A stretch of 64,000 nt of DNA from Aquincolibacterium sp964606385. Lineage in GTDB: Bacteria > Omnitrophota > Omnitrophia > Omnitrophales > Aquincolibacteriaceae. Shown here one piece after another: positions 26,963-34,799 of this stretch (position 1 is the first letter of the stretch; each line of letters starts with the position of its first letter). The notes beneath the pieces were generated by a model that was not told the DNA's origin, did no database searches, and saw only the letters and a program-made list of their open reading frames with translations. Made by a program: the position numbers and the translations under genes. The stretch spans positions 1 to 64,000 of the forward strand of contig CAZSFZ010000002.1 of NCBI GenBank assembly GCA_964606385.1, in the 5' to 3' direction.

Positions 26963-28024
26963 TTAGCCTGCTCTTACAGCCCAGCGCAATATGGCACTTT
27001 TGGACCTTGGGTTATCGTAGCGTTCCTTGGGCGTTGCCCGAATGGGCTCGCGCCCTACAGCCTCATAAATACCCGCCTTGGCTCCTTCCTCGAGGGAACG
27101 AACCACGCGGTTATCTTCTCCGGAATGAAAGGTCAAGACCGCAACCCGGCCATGGGGCCTGAGGCAGAAGGGCAGGTTCCTCAAAAACTGCTCGAGCGCC
27201 GAAAACTCGTCATTGACCGCGATCCGCAAAGCCTGAAAGGTCCTCCGGATCGATCGCGTGACCTCTTCCTCGGGATCTGAAAGTGAGACCCGGGACATCG
27301 CCTTCCGAACGGCCTCGGCCAATGCCGTGGTCGTGGAGATCTCTGCCCGCCCCTTATAAATCACTTTCGCGATCACGTGGGCGTGAGGCTCATCGGAATG
27401 ATCCCGAAGCATGGCCTCAAGAGCCTCTTCCGGAAGTGATCGAAGAAGGGTGGAGGCCGGTTGGCCTCTTTGAGGGTTCAACCTGAGATCAAGGGGTCCT
27501 TCCACCTTATAGGTAAAACCCCGGGCGGGGTTATCCAGTTGCATCGAGGAAACTCCGAGATCCACTAAAATAAAATCGAAACCTCCCCCGGCATCCATGA
27601 GAAGCTTGGGGACCCCTGCAAAATTAGTGCGCCTGACGATCAATTCCTTTTCGGTAAAACCCATCCCCCGGAGACGCGTCTCGGTCTTTACGATCTCGAT
27701 GGGATCTATATCGATGGCAAAGAGACGCCCTCCCGGAGCGATACGTCTGAGAATCTCCCGGGCATGCCCCCCGAACCCCAGCGTCGCATCCAGACCTGTT
27801 TGGCCAGGCTTTGGATCCAGAACCTCCAGGATCTCCTGGACACAAATGGGGCGATGCGATCCCGCCGGTGTTTTTCCGCTCTTTAATATTTTTTCGATAT
27901 CCTGAGCGTATTGCTCCCCGTGATGTTCCTTGTATTTTTCCTCAAACCGGCGCGGATGCGTGCCCTTGTAGCGCGGCCGTCGTTTTTTAGGAGATTCTGC
28001 AGGACTCATCGGGTTCTCATCCAT
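26963..28024 (-). CDS. rsmH: 16S rRNA (cytosine1402-N4)-methyltransferase with N-terminal extension
   Basis: 353 residues. The RsmH core includes the SAM-binding GLDATLGFGGHAREIL, DFILVDLGVSSMQLDNPARGF, LTFHSGEDNRVVRSL and the C-terminal ERYDNPRSKSAILRWAVR. A basic N-terminal extension of ~60 residues (GTHPRRFEEKYKEHH) precedes the core. The usual DMRMD segment reads DLRLN here. RsmH normally opens the mra/division cluster with ftsL and ftsI, but here it sits alone after a macrodomain/unknown pair. It may be the only copy or a divergent paralogue. Confidence 0.9.
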   Translation of the reverse strand: MDENPMSPAESPKKRRPRYKGTHPRRFEEKYKEHHGEQYAQDIEKILKSGKTPAGSHRPICVQEILEVLDPKPGQTGLDATLGFGGHAREILRRIAPGGRLFAIDIDPIEIVKTETRLRGMGFTEKELIVRRTNFAGVPKLLMDAGGGFDFILVDLGVSSMQLDNPARGFTYKVEGPLDLRLNPQRGQPASTLLRSLPEEALEAMLRDHSDEPHAHVIAKVIYKGRAEISTTTALAEAVRKAMSRVSLSDPEEEVTRSIRRTFQALRIAVNDEFSALEQFLRNLPFCLRPHGRVAVLTFHSGEDNRVVRSLEEGAKAGIYEAVGREPIRATPKERYDNPRSKSAILRWAVRAG

Positions 28025-28035
28025 GGGAGGCCGCC

Positions 28036-28779
28036 CTAGAAGCGATCCAGCCGAATCTGGTTGGAGGCATGATGAAGATAAATTTCAGGCAAAAAAGATT
28101 CGTTTGGCATTATTTTCTTAATGGAGCCGCTATCCACCTTGGGATCCCAAAGCGGTGTCGTGCTGAGATCGTGGATGACATAGAGGGCCTTCGGGTCTTT
28201 GCCCCCATCTTTCAGGATTTTTTTCACAAGGGCTCCGACGGGATCTTCCGATAATTTCTTTTGTTTCGCCCCTTTGCCCAGGAGTGCGTCCCGGACGCTT
28301 TCTTCCGTCGCCTCCCCCGAAGCGGCTTGCGGGGTAAAGAAATCCACATGGGTCTTCACTTCGACCTTGCCCCACTCGGCGGGGGCGCGGTAATGCAAAA
28401 GACCGAAAAGCTGCCCGTAGCGGATGAGTTTTTTCTCGCCCGGCCCAAGTTCCCTTGCATGATTGATCCAAAGCTGACTCAAAGCTTTGGGGTCGAAATT
28501 GCGAAGGCCCTCCTGGATATCCACGGTCAGAACATCGAAACCAAAAAATCCCCGCATGCTGTTCTGAGCGATCATGGCGGTATGATCCAGGACTTGCTGG
28601 AAGGATTGCCAGGCCGTTTTTTCATCCCGGGAGATCACGGACGCGAGATAAAGAGACCCTAGAGCTTCCCCGTCCTGGACCTCGAATTGAAGGACCTTAG
28701 GCGTGATCTCTTTTTGATAAACGATGGACTTCCAGGAAGAGAATCCCGAAAAGATCCTGGCTTGGAGAAGGTCTTTCAT
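28036..28779 (-). CDS. Conserved hypothetical protein, function unknown
   Basis: 247 residues, not recognised. There is no signal peptide, no transmembrane segment and no obvious catalytic motif. The chain is mixed alpha/beta with a charged, Lys-rich stretch near residues 170-195 (LGKGAKQKKLSEDPVG). The start is fixed by translational coupling: its ATG (28779) overlaps the stop of the upstream macrodomain gene in AATGA, and the two proteins are therefore likely made together. It ends 11 bp before rsmH. A link to ADP-ribose metabolism is only guilt by association. Confidence 0.75.
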   Translation of the reverse strand: MKDLLQARIFSGFSSWKSIVYQKEITPKVLQFEVQDGEALGSLYLASVISRDEKTAWQSFQQVLDHTAMIAQNSMRGFFGFDVLTVDIQEGLRNFDPKALSQLWINHARELGPGEKKLIRYGQLFGLLHYRAPAEWGKVEVKTHVDFFTPQAASGEATEESVRDALLGKGAKQKKLSEDPVGALVKKILKDGGKDPKALYVIHDLSTTPLWDPKVDSGSIKKIMPNESFLPEIYLHHASNQIRLDRF

Positions 28780-29303
28780 TGGGAACCGGTGATCTCCCGG
28801 AACGCCGCGGTATACACTTCGAGGTCCCGGTCCGAAAAAAGAACGAAGTGGACCTTTTCCGGGATCCCGGGATTAGCCTCCAGAAAGGACAGGACGGTCT
28901 TGATGGCAATTCGCGCGGCCTGATCGATCGGGAAACGGTAAGCCCCAGTGGAAATGGAGGGAAATGCCACCGTTTTTAGGGAATGCGCTTTCGCCAGTTC
29001 CAGCGAACTTTTGTAGCAGGAGGCCAGGAGCTCATGTTCGCGGCGCGTCCCGCCGTGCCAAACGGGCCCCACGGTGTGGATCACATGGGAAGACGAAAGG
29101 TTGTGCCCTTTTGTGATCTTCGCTTCGCCGGTCTTGCAGCCGCCAAGCTTGACGCATTCCGCCAAAAGCATCGGGCCCGCCGCGCGATGGATCGCCCCGT
29201 CCACTCCCCCGCCGCCCAAAAGCGTTGTGTTCGCGGCGTTCACGATCGCATCCGCCGTAACGCGGGTGATGTCCCCTTGAATGAATTCGATCCGGTCTTT
29301 CAT
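28776..29303 (-). CDS. Macrodomain protein (ADP-ribose/O-acetyl-ADP-ribose hydrolase, YmdB-like)
   Basis: 175 residues, a stand-alone macrodomain. The hallmarks are GDITRVTADAIVNAAN, the catalytic loop GGGGVDGAIHRAAG and the phosphate-binding loop SISTGAYRFP. Close family members deacetylate O-acetyl-ADP-ribose or remove ADP-ribose from proteins. It starts two bases after the thiF stop and overlaps the following unknown gene by four bases, so it belongs to the thi transcript. NAD-related housekeeping is a reasonable guess; a toxin/antitoxin role is not excluded. Confidence 0.94.
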   Translation of the reverse strand: MKDRIEFIQGDITRVTADAIVNAANTTLLGGGGVDGAIHRAAGPMLLAECVKLGGCKTGEAKITKGHNLSSSHVIHTVGPVWHGGTRREHELLASCYKSSLELAKAHSLKTVAFPSISTGAYRFPIDQAARIAIKTVLSFLEANPGIPEKVHFVLFSDRDLEVYTAAFREITGSQ

Positions 29304-29305
29304 GA

Positions 29306-29914
29306 TCAGCGCCCCGCGATGAATTCGAGCACGGCGTCCGCCTGTTTGGCCGCGGCAATGCTGACGCGCGGCGATAAAGCCGGCGCCTTTTCGATATCAG
29401 AAGCAAGGTCCCCGATCAGGATGAGGTTGGGCTTGAGTTTGCGGACCTTGATCTCATCACTCGCGCCATACCCGCCAAGGCCGGAGGCCGATACGATCAG
29501 CTTGCCCAACGGAAGAAGCCCTTCGACCAGCATGCGTTTGGAAGCGGCTTGATCAAGGCATTCCACTAACACATCACAATCCTTGAAGGTCTCAAGGAGG
29601 TTCGACGTTTCCAGCTTCACGGGAAGCGCCCGGATCTCCAAAGCGGAATTGATCCTTAAGAGGTTCACTTCCAGGGCTTCGACCTTGGGCATCCCGACCT
29701 GGTCCTCAAAATAGAACTGGCGATCGAGGTTCGTCGCGTCCACAAGATCGAAATCCGCGATCGTAAAACGTTTAAAACCTACCCGCACGAGACAGGCCGC
29801 GCAATTCGAGCCCAAGCCGCCCGCGCCGGCGATGCCGATCCTCGCCTTTTCGATCTTCGCGAGTTTCCCTTCGCCGAGTTTTTGAATAAGGTCCTGCCGG
29901 AAGACGTCCATCAT
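29306..29914 (-). CDS. thiF: ThiS adenylyltransferase ThiF
   Basis: 202 residues. The E1-like fold is shown by GIAGAGGLGSN (nucleotide-binding loop, residues about 30), DFDLVDATNLDRQF and the VLVECLDQ region. ThiF adenylates the C-terminal Gly of ThiS so that sulfur can be loaded for thiazole synthesis. It is the short form found beside thiH in many anaerobes, without a rhodanese or long C-terminal domain. Tandem ATGs at 29914 and 29911 overlap the thiH stop. A TTG at 29926 is an alternative start. Confidence 0.9.
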   Translation of the reverse strand: MMDVFRQDLIQKLGEGKLAKIEKARIGIAGAGGLGSNCAACLVRVGFKRFTIADFDLVDATNLDRQFYFEDQVGMPKVEALEVNLLRINSALEIRALPVKLETSNLLETFKDCDVLVECLDQAASKRMLVEGLLPLGKLIVSASGLGGYGASDEIKVRKLKPNLILIGDLASDIEKAPALSPRVSIAAAKQADAVLEFIAGR

Positions 29915-31023
29915 AACTGCATCCAATCCTTTAAGACGGGCTGGTATCCTTTGGCGGCAAGCATGGCTTTCATTTCTTCAACATCCCGTGGGTCTGAGAT
30001 CTCAAATTGAGGTTCATTTTCCTCCTCAGGCGAGGCGATCGTATGACCGCCCACCCGTGTCGTGGAACCCGCGGACATGCGCGTGATCCCAAGCGGCAGA
30101 AGGTTTTCCCTTAAGCAAGCGCTTTCCCGCGTTGAAAGGGCGATCCCCAGGCGCGGCAGGAAAAGCCTCAAGGCCATGAGCGCTTGCGTAATATTTTTAT
30201 CGCTGACAGGCGTAACGTCCTTGAAATCCCCACTATGAGGGCGTAGACGCGGAAGCGAAACCCCGATCTCGACTTCGCCGTAACGGTCCTGCAAGTATTG
30301 AGCATGAAGGCCCATCCAGAAGACCTCCTTGCGCCAATCGTTTAGCCCCAAAAGCGTCCCGATATTCACGTTCCTCATGCCGCTCCGCGCGGCGTGTTCC
30401 GGAGCGTCCAGCCGAAACCGGAAATCCTTCTTCGGACCCGACCGGTGTACACGGTCATAGACCGCTTCATCGTAGGTTTCCTGATAGATCGTCAATCCAT
30501 CGATCCCGGAATCAACCAGGTCCCGGTATTCGTCTTCGGTAAGCGCATAGATCTCCGCCGAGATCGAACTGAAATATTTCTTCAAAACCTGCAGGCATTC
30601 CTTGATATAGGACAGTGGGCTGCTTTTGCGGGAATCCCCTGTCAGGATGAGTAAATGCTCGATCCCCGTCGATGCGATATAGGCGGCTTCTTTTTCGACT
30701 TCCTCAAGCGCCAGTTTTTTGCGCGGCATTTTATGGCGCGCGTTGAAACCGCAATACGCGCACTCGTTCTCGCAGAAATTCGAAAGATACATGGGCGTGT
30801 AAAGCTGGATCGTCCGGCCAAAGTGCTGGAGGGTCAGGGCATGGGCTTTCTGGGCCATGGGCTCCAGGAAGTCCTCCGCGGCCGGAGAAAGCAGGGCGAG
30901 GAACCGTTCAGGGCTCGCGTCACTGCTCGCGATCAAACGTTCCGCTTCTTCAGGCCTGATCTCCCGGAAGATCTTTTTGAAAGGAAGGTCTTTGGTTTTT
31001 AGAAGAAGGTCGTAGTAGCTCAT
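29911..31023 (-). CDS. thiH: 2-iminoacetate synthase ThiH (radical SAM)
   Basis: 370 residues. The radical-SAM motif is Cys84/Cys88/Cys91 (CENECAYC), followed by GFNARHKM and the LILTGDSRK segment typical of ThiH. The enzyme cleaves tyrosine to dehydroglycine and p-cresol to feed thiazole formation. Using ThiH rather than the oxygen-dependent ThiO points to anaerobic or microaerobic life. The gene is separated from thiG by a nested palindromic repeat, one end of which reaches into the thiH ribosome-site region, and it overlaps thiF. Confidence 0.95.
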   Translation of the reverse strand: MSYYDLLLKTKDLPFKKIFREIRPEEAERLIASSDASPERFLALLSPAAEDFLEPMAQKAHALTLQHFGRTIQLYTPMYLSNFCENECAYCGFNARHKMPRKKLALEEVEKEAAYIASTGIEHLLILTGDSRKSSPLSYIKECLQVLKKYFSSISAEIYALTEDEYRDLVDSGIDGLTIYQETYDEAVYDRVHRSGPKKDFRFRLDAPEHAARSGMRNVNIGTLLGLNDWRKEVFWMGLHAQYLQDRYGEVEIGVSLPRLRPHSGDFKDVTPVSDKNITQALMALRLFLPRLGIALSTRESACLRENLLPLGITRMSAGSTTRVGGHTIASPEEENEPQFEISDPRDVEEMKAMLAAKGYQPVLKDWMQL

Positions 31024-31040
31024 CGTTTAATTTTTATCCT

Positions 31041-31193
31041 GTCATTGCGAGGAGCCTCGCAGAGGCGACGCCTGGCCCTCGATAATTTTTAAATTGGAAG
31101 CCAGTGCTGTACTTGCCAACCGTTTTTTAAAAACGATCAGGGCAAGTACGCGGCAATCTCAATTCAGATTGCTTTGCTTCGCTCGCAATGACC
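31041..31193. repeat. Palindromic interspersed repeat, copy B, with nested hairpin insert (thiG-thiH gap)
   Basis: The outer arms TGTCATTGCGAG (31041-31052) and CTCGCAATGAC (31183-31193) are those of the nuoD-nuoI element. Relative to that copy, about 80 bp (near 31071-31150) is inserted between GCGACGC and GCGGCAATCTC. The insert has its own stems: CTGGC/GCCAG (31073-31077/31101-31105) and GTACTTGCC/GGCAAGTAC (31110-31118/31142-31150), both with 23-nt AT-rich loops. One repeat appears to have inserted into another. Confidence 0.85.
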
Positions 31194-31218
31194 CAGCGCT
31201 GCTATTGCGAAAGTTTTT

Positions 31219-31998
31219 CTAGCGTGTTTCATCACGGAGAAAACCGGTCAGAGGCGAAGATGCGCTTGCCTCGCTACCCGACGACGCGAGGCCCGCGAGA
31301 TACGCGGTACGGCCGGCGATCACGGCATCTTTGAAGGCCCGCGCCATCGCCACCGGGTCTTTCGCGATCGCGATGGCGGTATTGACAAGCACCGCGGCGC
31401 AGCCCATCTCCATGCATTCACACGCGTCGGAAGGGCTTCCGAGGCCCGCGTCTACGATCACGGGCGCTTTGATCTCGCGCACCAGGATCTTCACCAGTTC
31501 GCGGGTCTTCACGCCGCGATTACTCCCGATCGGCGACCCAAGCGGCATCACGGCCGCGGCTCCCGCGTCCGCCATCCGTCTGGCCATCGAAAGGTCCGGG
31601 CTCATGTAAGGCAATACGGTGAAGCCTTCCTTCACAAGGGTCTCCACGGCCTTCAACGTTTCGAGGTTGTCCGGCAAAAGGTACTTTTGGTCCTGAACCA
31701 CTTCGATCTTGATCCAGTTCCCCGCGCCGCTCGCCTTGGCCAGCCGGGCGATCCGCACAGCTTCGTCCGCGTTCCGGGCCCCCGAGGTATTCGCCATCAG
31801 GACGCAGGACTGCGGGATATGATCCAGGATATTATCGGTCTTGGAACCGGCGTCGACGCGGCGCAAGGCCACGGTCACAATGTCCGGCTGCGCGGCCTCC
31901 AGGGCCTTGCGCATCACCGGGTAGCTGGGAAATTTCCCGGTCCCGATCAAAAGACGGCTTTTAAACGAACGGCCGCCGAGCATGAGAATATCTTCCAT
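31219..31998 (-). CDS. thiG: Thiazole synthase ThiG
   Basis: 259 residues from ATG 31998, the usual length. ThiG condenses deoxyxylulose phosphate, dehydroglycine and ThiS-thiocarboxylate into thiazole phosphate. Visible motifs are SRLLIGTGKFPSYPVM, VTVALRRVD, VLPYMSPDLSMARRM, AAAVMPLGSPIGSNRG and PVIVDAGLGSPSDA. GGGAGG lies 9 nt before the ATG; the frame extends further upstream but that part overlaps thiS. The thi genes run S-G-H-F. No TPP riboswitch was recognised before thiS. Confidence 0.95.
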   Translation of the reverse strand: MEDILMLGGRSFKSRLLIGTGKFPSYPVMRKALEAAQPDIVTVALRRVDAGSKTDNILDHIPQSCVLMANTSGARNADEAVRIARLAKASGAGNWIKIEVVQDQKYLLPDNLETLKAVETLVKEGFTVLPYMSPDLSMARRMADAGAAAVMPLGSPIGSNRGVKTRELVKILVREIKAPVIVDAGLGSPSDACECMEMGCAAVLVNTAIAIAKDPVAMARAFKDAVIAGRTAYLAGLASSGSEASASSPLTGFLRDETR

Positions 31999-32000
31999 GA

Positions 32001-32201
32001 TCACCCGCCTCCCACAAAACTGACGATCTCGACCGTATCCTGATCCTTCAAAGCGACCTTCGGCCAATCGTTCCTGGCGACGATCTTGAAATTATGTTCC
32101 ACCACGATCTTCTCCGGGCATAACCCTTTTTCGGCCACGAGCGCGGCGAGCGTCAGGGCTTTTACGATCGATTCCTGTTTACCGTTGAGCGTCAGGATCA
32201 T
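32001..32201 (-). CDS. thiS: Sulfur carrier protein ThiS
   Basis: 66 residues, a ubiquitin-like sulfur carrier. It begins MILTLNGK and ends VSFVGGGG-type (…SFVGGG), giving the C-terminal Gly-Gly that ThiF adenylates. Its ATG overlaps the stop of the DUF4126 gene in ATGA, and its stop lies two bases before thiG. It is too short for default gene calling thresholds but is certain from position and from the Gly-Gly end. Confidence 0.93.
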   Translation of the reverse strand: MILTLNGKQESIVKALTLAALVAEKGLCPEKIVVEHNFKIVARNDWPKVALKDQDTVEIVSFVGGG

Positions 32202-32836
32202 TTTTTTGTCTCTTTTTTGTCCCCAAAACCAAATACCGCCTTCACGAAACGCCACAAAAGGCGTATCAGCAGGAAGGCCAGGACCAATAACCCGATGATT
32301 ATAACGCAGGCCAGAACCGGATGCCTGATGAAAAACCAGTACAGGAAGATCACCAGCCCCTGCTCCGCCGTGCTCGCCGCGATATTCGAAAAAGGTTCCG
32401 GCGAGGTGTTGATGGCCAAACGTTCCGCCGCTTTTGCCGTATGGGTGTTCAGCGTCAGGGTCCCCGCGAACATCGCGTAAACCGCCTGGATCACGGGTCC
32501 GTGTTCGGAACCGGCCAAATAGCCGATCGCGAACGCGCCGGCCGGCCGGATGAACGTATGGACCGAATCCCAGACCGAGTCCACATACGGGACTTTGTCC
32601 GCGATGAATTCGATCGAGAAAACGATGAAAGCACACGAAAAAACGATCGGGTTCTCAAAGACCGCGAGCTCCCCCGGCAAATGGAACCAGCCAAAATGCC
32701 CGCAGAGCCCCAGCAGGCCGATCGTCAGGTATAAACTGATCCCCGCGGACCATCCGGCGAGGATCAGGACCAGAAGTTCTTTGGAGGGGTTCGAAAAGAA
32801 TTTCTGGACCGCTCCTTCGATACCTTCAATATTCAA
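32198..32836 (-). CDS. DUF4126 membrane protein
   Basis: 212 residues, probably four or five transmembrane helices (about 20-45, 60-80, 100-125, 160-195) and a Lys-rich C-terminus. The segment FIADKVPYVDSVWDSVHTF and the following RPAGA are characteristic of DUF4126, a family with no proven function. Start is TTG 32836, which overlaps the malic enzyme stop (TTGA); no ATG lies near. It is coupled to thiS by ATGA, but a role in thiamine metabolism or transport is only suggested by position. Confidence 0.82.
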   Translation of the reverse strand: MNIEGIEGAVQKFFSNPSKELLVLILAGWSAGISLYLTIGLLGLCGHFGWFHLPGELAVFENPIVFSCAFIVFSIEFIADKVPYVDSVWDSVHTFIRPAGAFAIGYLAGSEHGPVIQAVYAMFAGTLTLNTHTAKAAERLAINTSPEPFSNIAASTAEQGLVIFLYWFFIRHPVLACVIIIGLLVLAFLLIRLLWRFVKAVFGFGDKKETKK

Positions 32837-34485
32837 GGGAGATAGCAGCTATAGACCGGTTCATAGATCTGGGTTTCGAGATAAGCCCGGAGGTCCTTGG
32901 GCTTCGGCAACGCCGCGAGGCCTTCGCGATAAGCCAGCGAGGCCACCGCTTCCGCGATCGCGAGTGAAACTTTACGGATGTCTTTAAGCGGCGGATAAAT
33001 GGTCCCGTTCGCGAAGTCCTCCGGCGACACCTTCTCCGCCAAGGTCTTCGCGGCCACAAAGAACATCTCATCCGTCACATGCTTGACGCGGCAGGCCGTG
33101 ACCCCCAGCCCTACGCCTGGAAAAATATAAGCGTTATTGCACTGCCCCGGCACGAGGCGTTTCCCTTGATACTCCACCGGCAGAAAAGGGCTCCCGCTTG
33201 AAAAAATGCCGCGCCCCTGCGTATGCTGATATGCCTGTTCCGCCGTGCATTCGGCGTGACTGGTGGGATTCGACATCGCGAAAATGATCGGCCGTTCGTT
33301 GATCCGGGCCATCGCCTCTAGGACCTCTTTGGTAAAGGTCCCGGGTTTTCCGGAAGCTCCCACGATCATGGTCGGTTTCACGAGTTCCACCGCGCTCAGG
33401 CAATCCGGGGCGCCGGATCCTTCCACGGCAAACGCGCGTTTGCGCTCATCCAGGTCCTTGCGGCTCGTGACGATTAATCCTTTGGAATCCACGAAGAAAC
33501 ACCGGCCGCGGGCTTCTTTCTCCGTGAGGCCTTCCTTCATCATGGCGCCCATCACCAAATTTCCCGTCCCAAGTCCCGCTTCACCGGCGCCGATAAAAAG
33601 GATCTTTTCATCCTTTAACCGGCCGCCCTTGAGCTTCACAGCGGAATAAAAGCCGGCCAAGGCCACACTCGCGGTGCCCTGGATATCATCGTTAAAAGTA
33701 CAGATACGGTCCCGGTACTTTTTCAAAAGGAGGAAGGCGTTTTCATTGACAAAATCCTCGAACTGGATCAAGACGTTCGGGAATACTTCATTCGCCGCGG
33801 CGACGAATTCCTCCACAAGGTCCTCATATTCCTTGCCTCGGATGCGCGGTTGCTGCAGGCCGAGATAACGGGGATCTTTGAGCTTTGTTTCATTGTTGGT
33901 CCCGACATCGATCACGACCGGCAGGCAATACTGAGGATGGACGCCGGCGCAGGCGTTATAAAGCATGAGCTTGCCCACTGGGATCCCCATCCCGTCAGCG
34001 CCGAGGTCGCCGAGACCGAGGATCCGTTCCCCGTCGGTCACCACGATGATCCGGATATCCTTCCGGGGCCAATTTTTCAGGACCTCTTTCATCCGGCCTT
34101 TAAAAGAGGCGGCCATAAAAAGCCCCTCATGGCTGCTCCGGAAAATATGGCTGTATTCCTGACAGGCCTTCCCCACAGTCGGCGTGTACACGATCGGCAT
34201 GACCTCCGCCATATGGTCGATCAACACGCGGAAAAAAAGCGTCTTATTGCGCTCATGGATGCCGGTCAGATAGATATATTTCTCCAGGTCGGAGGGCTTG
34301 GCGCGGACGTTCTCGATCACGCGCTGGACCTGCGCCTGCAAAGAAAAGACGTGGACCGGAAGCAGTCCCTCAAGTCTCAAGGCTTTTCGCTCTTCAGGCG
34401 TGAACGCCAACCCTTTGTTGAGCATGGGATCACGCAAAAGATCCCGGCCTTGGGGAAGATCCTCGGTTGCCTTCTTTTTCATCAT
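32833..34485 (-). CDS. maeA: NAD-dependent malic enzyme
   Basis: 550 residues, the long SfcA/MaeA-type enzyme that converts malate to pyruvate and CO2 with reduction of NAD. Catalytic and binding motifs are visible: PIVYTPTVGKACQEYSHI, VVTDGERILGLGDLGADGMGI, the metal-binding FNDDIQGTASV and the NAD loop GAGEAGLGTGNLV. Start is the first of two ATGs at 34485, with AGGAG 10 nt upstream. It supplies pyruvate and NADH in the cytoplasm. The 80-bp gap before it is AT-rich, with no clear promoter. Confidence 0.95.
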   Translation of the reverse strand: MMKKKATEDLPQGRDLLRDPMLNKGLAFTPEERKALRLEGLLPVHVFSLQAQVQRVIENVRAKPSDLEKYIYLTGIHERNKTLFFRVLIDHMAEVMPIVYTPTVGKACQEYSHIFRSSHEGLFMAASFKGRMKEVLKNWPRKDIRIIVVTDGERILGLGDLGADGMGIPVGKLMLYNACAGVHPQYCLPVVIDVGTNNETKLKDPRYLGLQQPRIRGKEYEDLVEEFVAAANEVFPNVLIQFEDFVNENAFLLLKKYRDRICTFNDDIQGTASVALAGFYSAVKLKGGRLKDEKILFIGAGEAGLGTGNLVMGAMMKEGLTEKEARGRCFFVDSKGLIVTSRKDLDERKRAFAVEGSGAPDCLSAVELVKPTMIVGASGKPGTFTKEVLEAMARINERPIIFAMSNPTSHAECTAEQAYQHTQGRGIFSSGSPFLPVEYQGKRLVPGQCNNAYIFPGVGLGVTACRVKHVTDEMFFVAAKTLAEKVSPEDFANGTIYPPLKDIRKVSLAIAEAVASLAYREGLAALPKPKDLRAYLETQIYEPVYSCYLP

Positions 34486-34565
34486 CGCTTTAAAACTCCT
34501 GATCTTGATGCCACCGTTTCGGTCCGCTCCGCAGAAGTTTCTTTTATATCAAAAAAGGTCGTTTT

Positions 34566-34799
34566 TTAGTAGCTAAAAAGGTCCCGGTGCGCGAACTTTT
34601 TTTCGGGGAGTGCCAAGTGCAACGCGTTCAAGACCTTTGTCTTGGTTTTGGGCGTCAGACGCCTCCCCTTGCGTGCTTTTTGAACGACTTTATGGGAAAG
34701 CTGTTCCGTCGAGGCCGCGACCAAAGCGTGGTTCGTCAGGCCGTATTTTACCATGAGAGCGTCCAAAGGCTGCGCGCCAAGATCGTTCGTCTGGGTCAT
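34566..34799 (-). CDS. Small conserved protein, possible DNA-binding (77 aa)
   Basis: 77 residues, strongly basic in the middle (KVVQKARKGRRLTPKTK) and with a helix-rich pattern that recalls a lambda-repressor-like helix-turn-helix: LDALMVKYGLTNHALV, then LSHKVVQKAR, then TKTKVLNALH. This fold assignment is a guess from pattern. The ATG at 34799 overlaps the rho stop in ATGA, so the protein is made together with the shortened Rho. No catalytic motif is seen. Confidence 0.7.
   Translation of the reverse strand: MTQTNDLGAQPLDALMVKYGLTNHALVAASTEQLSHKVVQKARKGRRLTPKTKTKVLNALHLALPEKKFAHRDLFSY

Noticed and set aside
32202..32300. TPP riboswitch before thiS
   Set aside because: thiS starts inside the preceding gene with no leader, and I saw no thi-box motif upstream.
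32202..32636. Long frame upstream of thiS that would give a fused protein
   Set aside because: It lies within the DUF4126 gene in another frame; ThiS homology begins at ATG 32201, which overlaps the DUF4126 stop.
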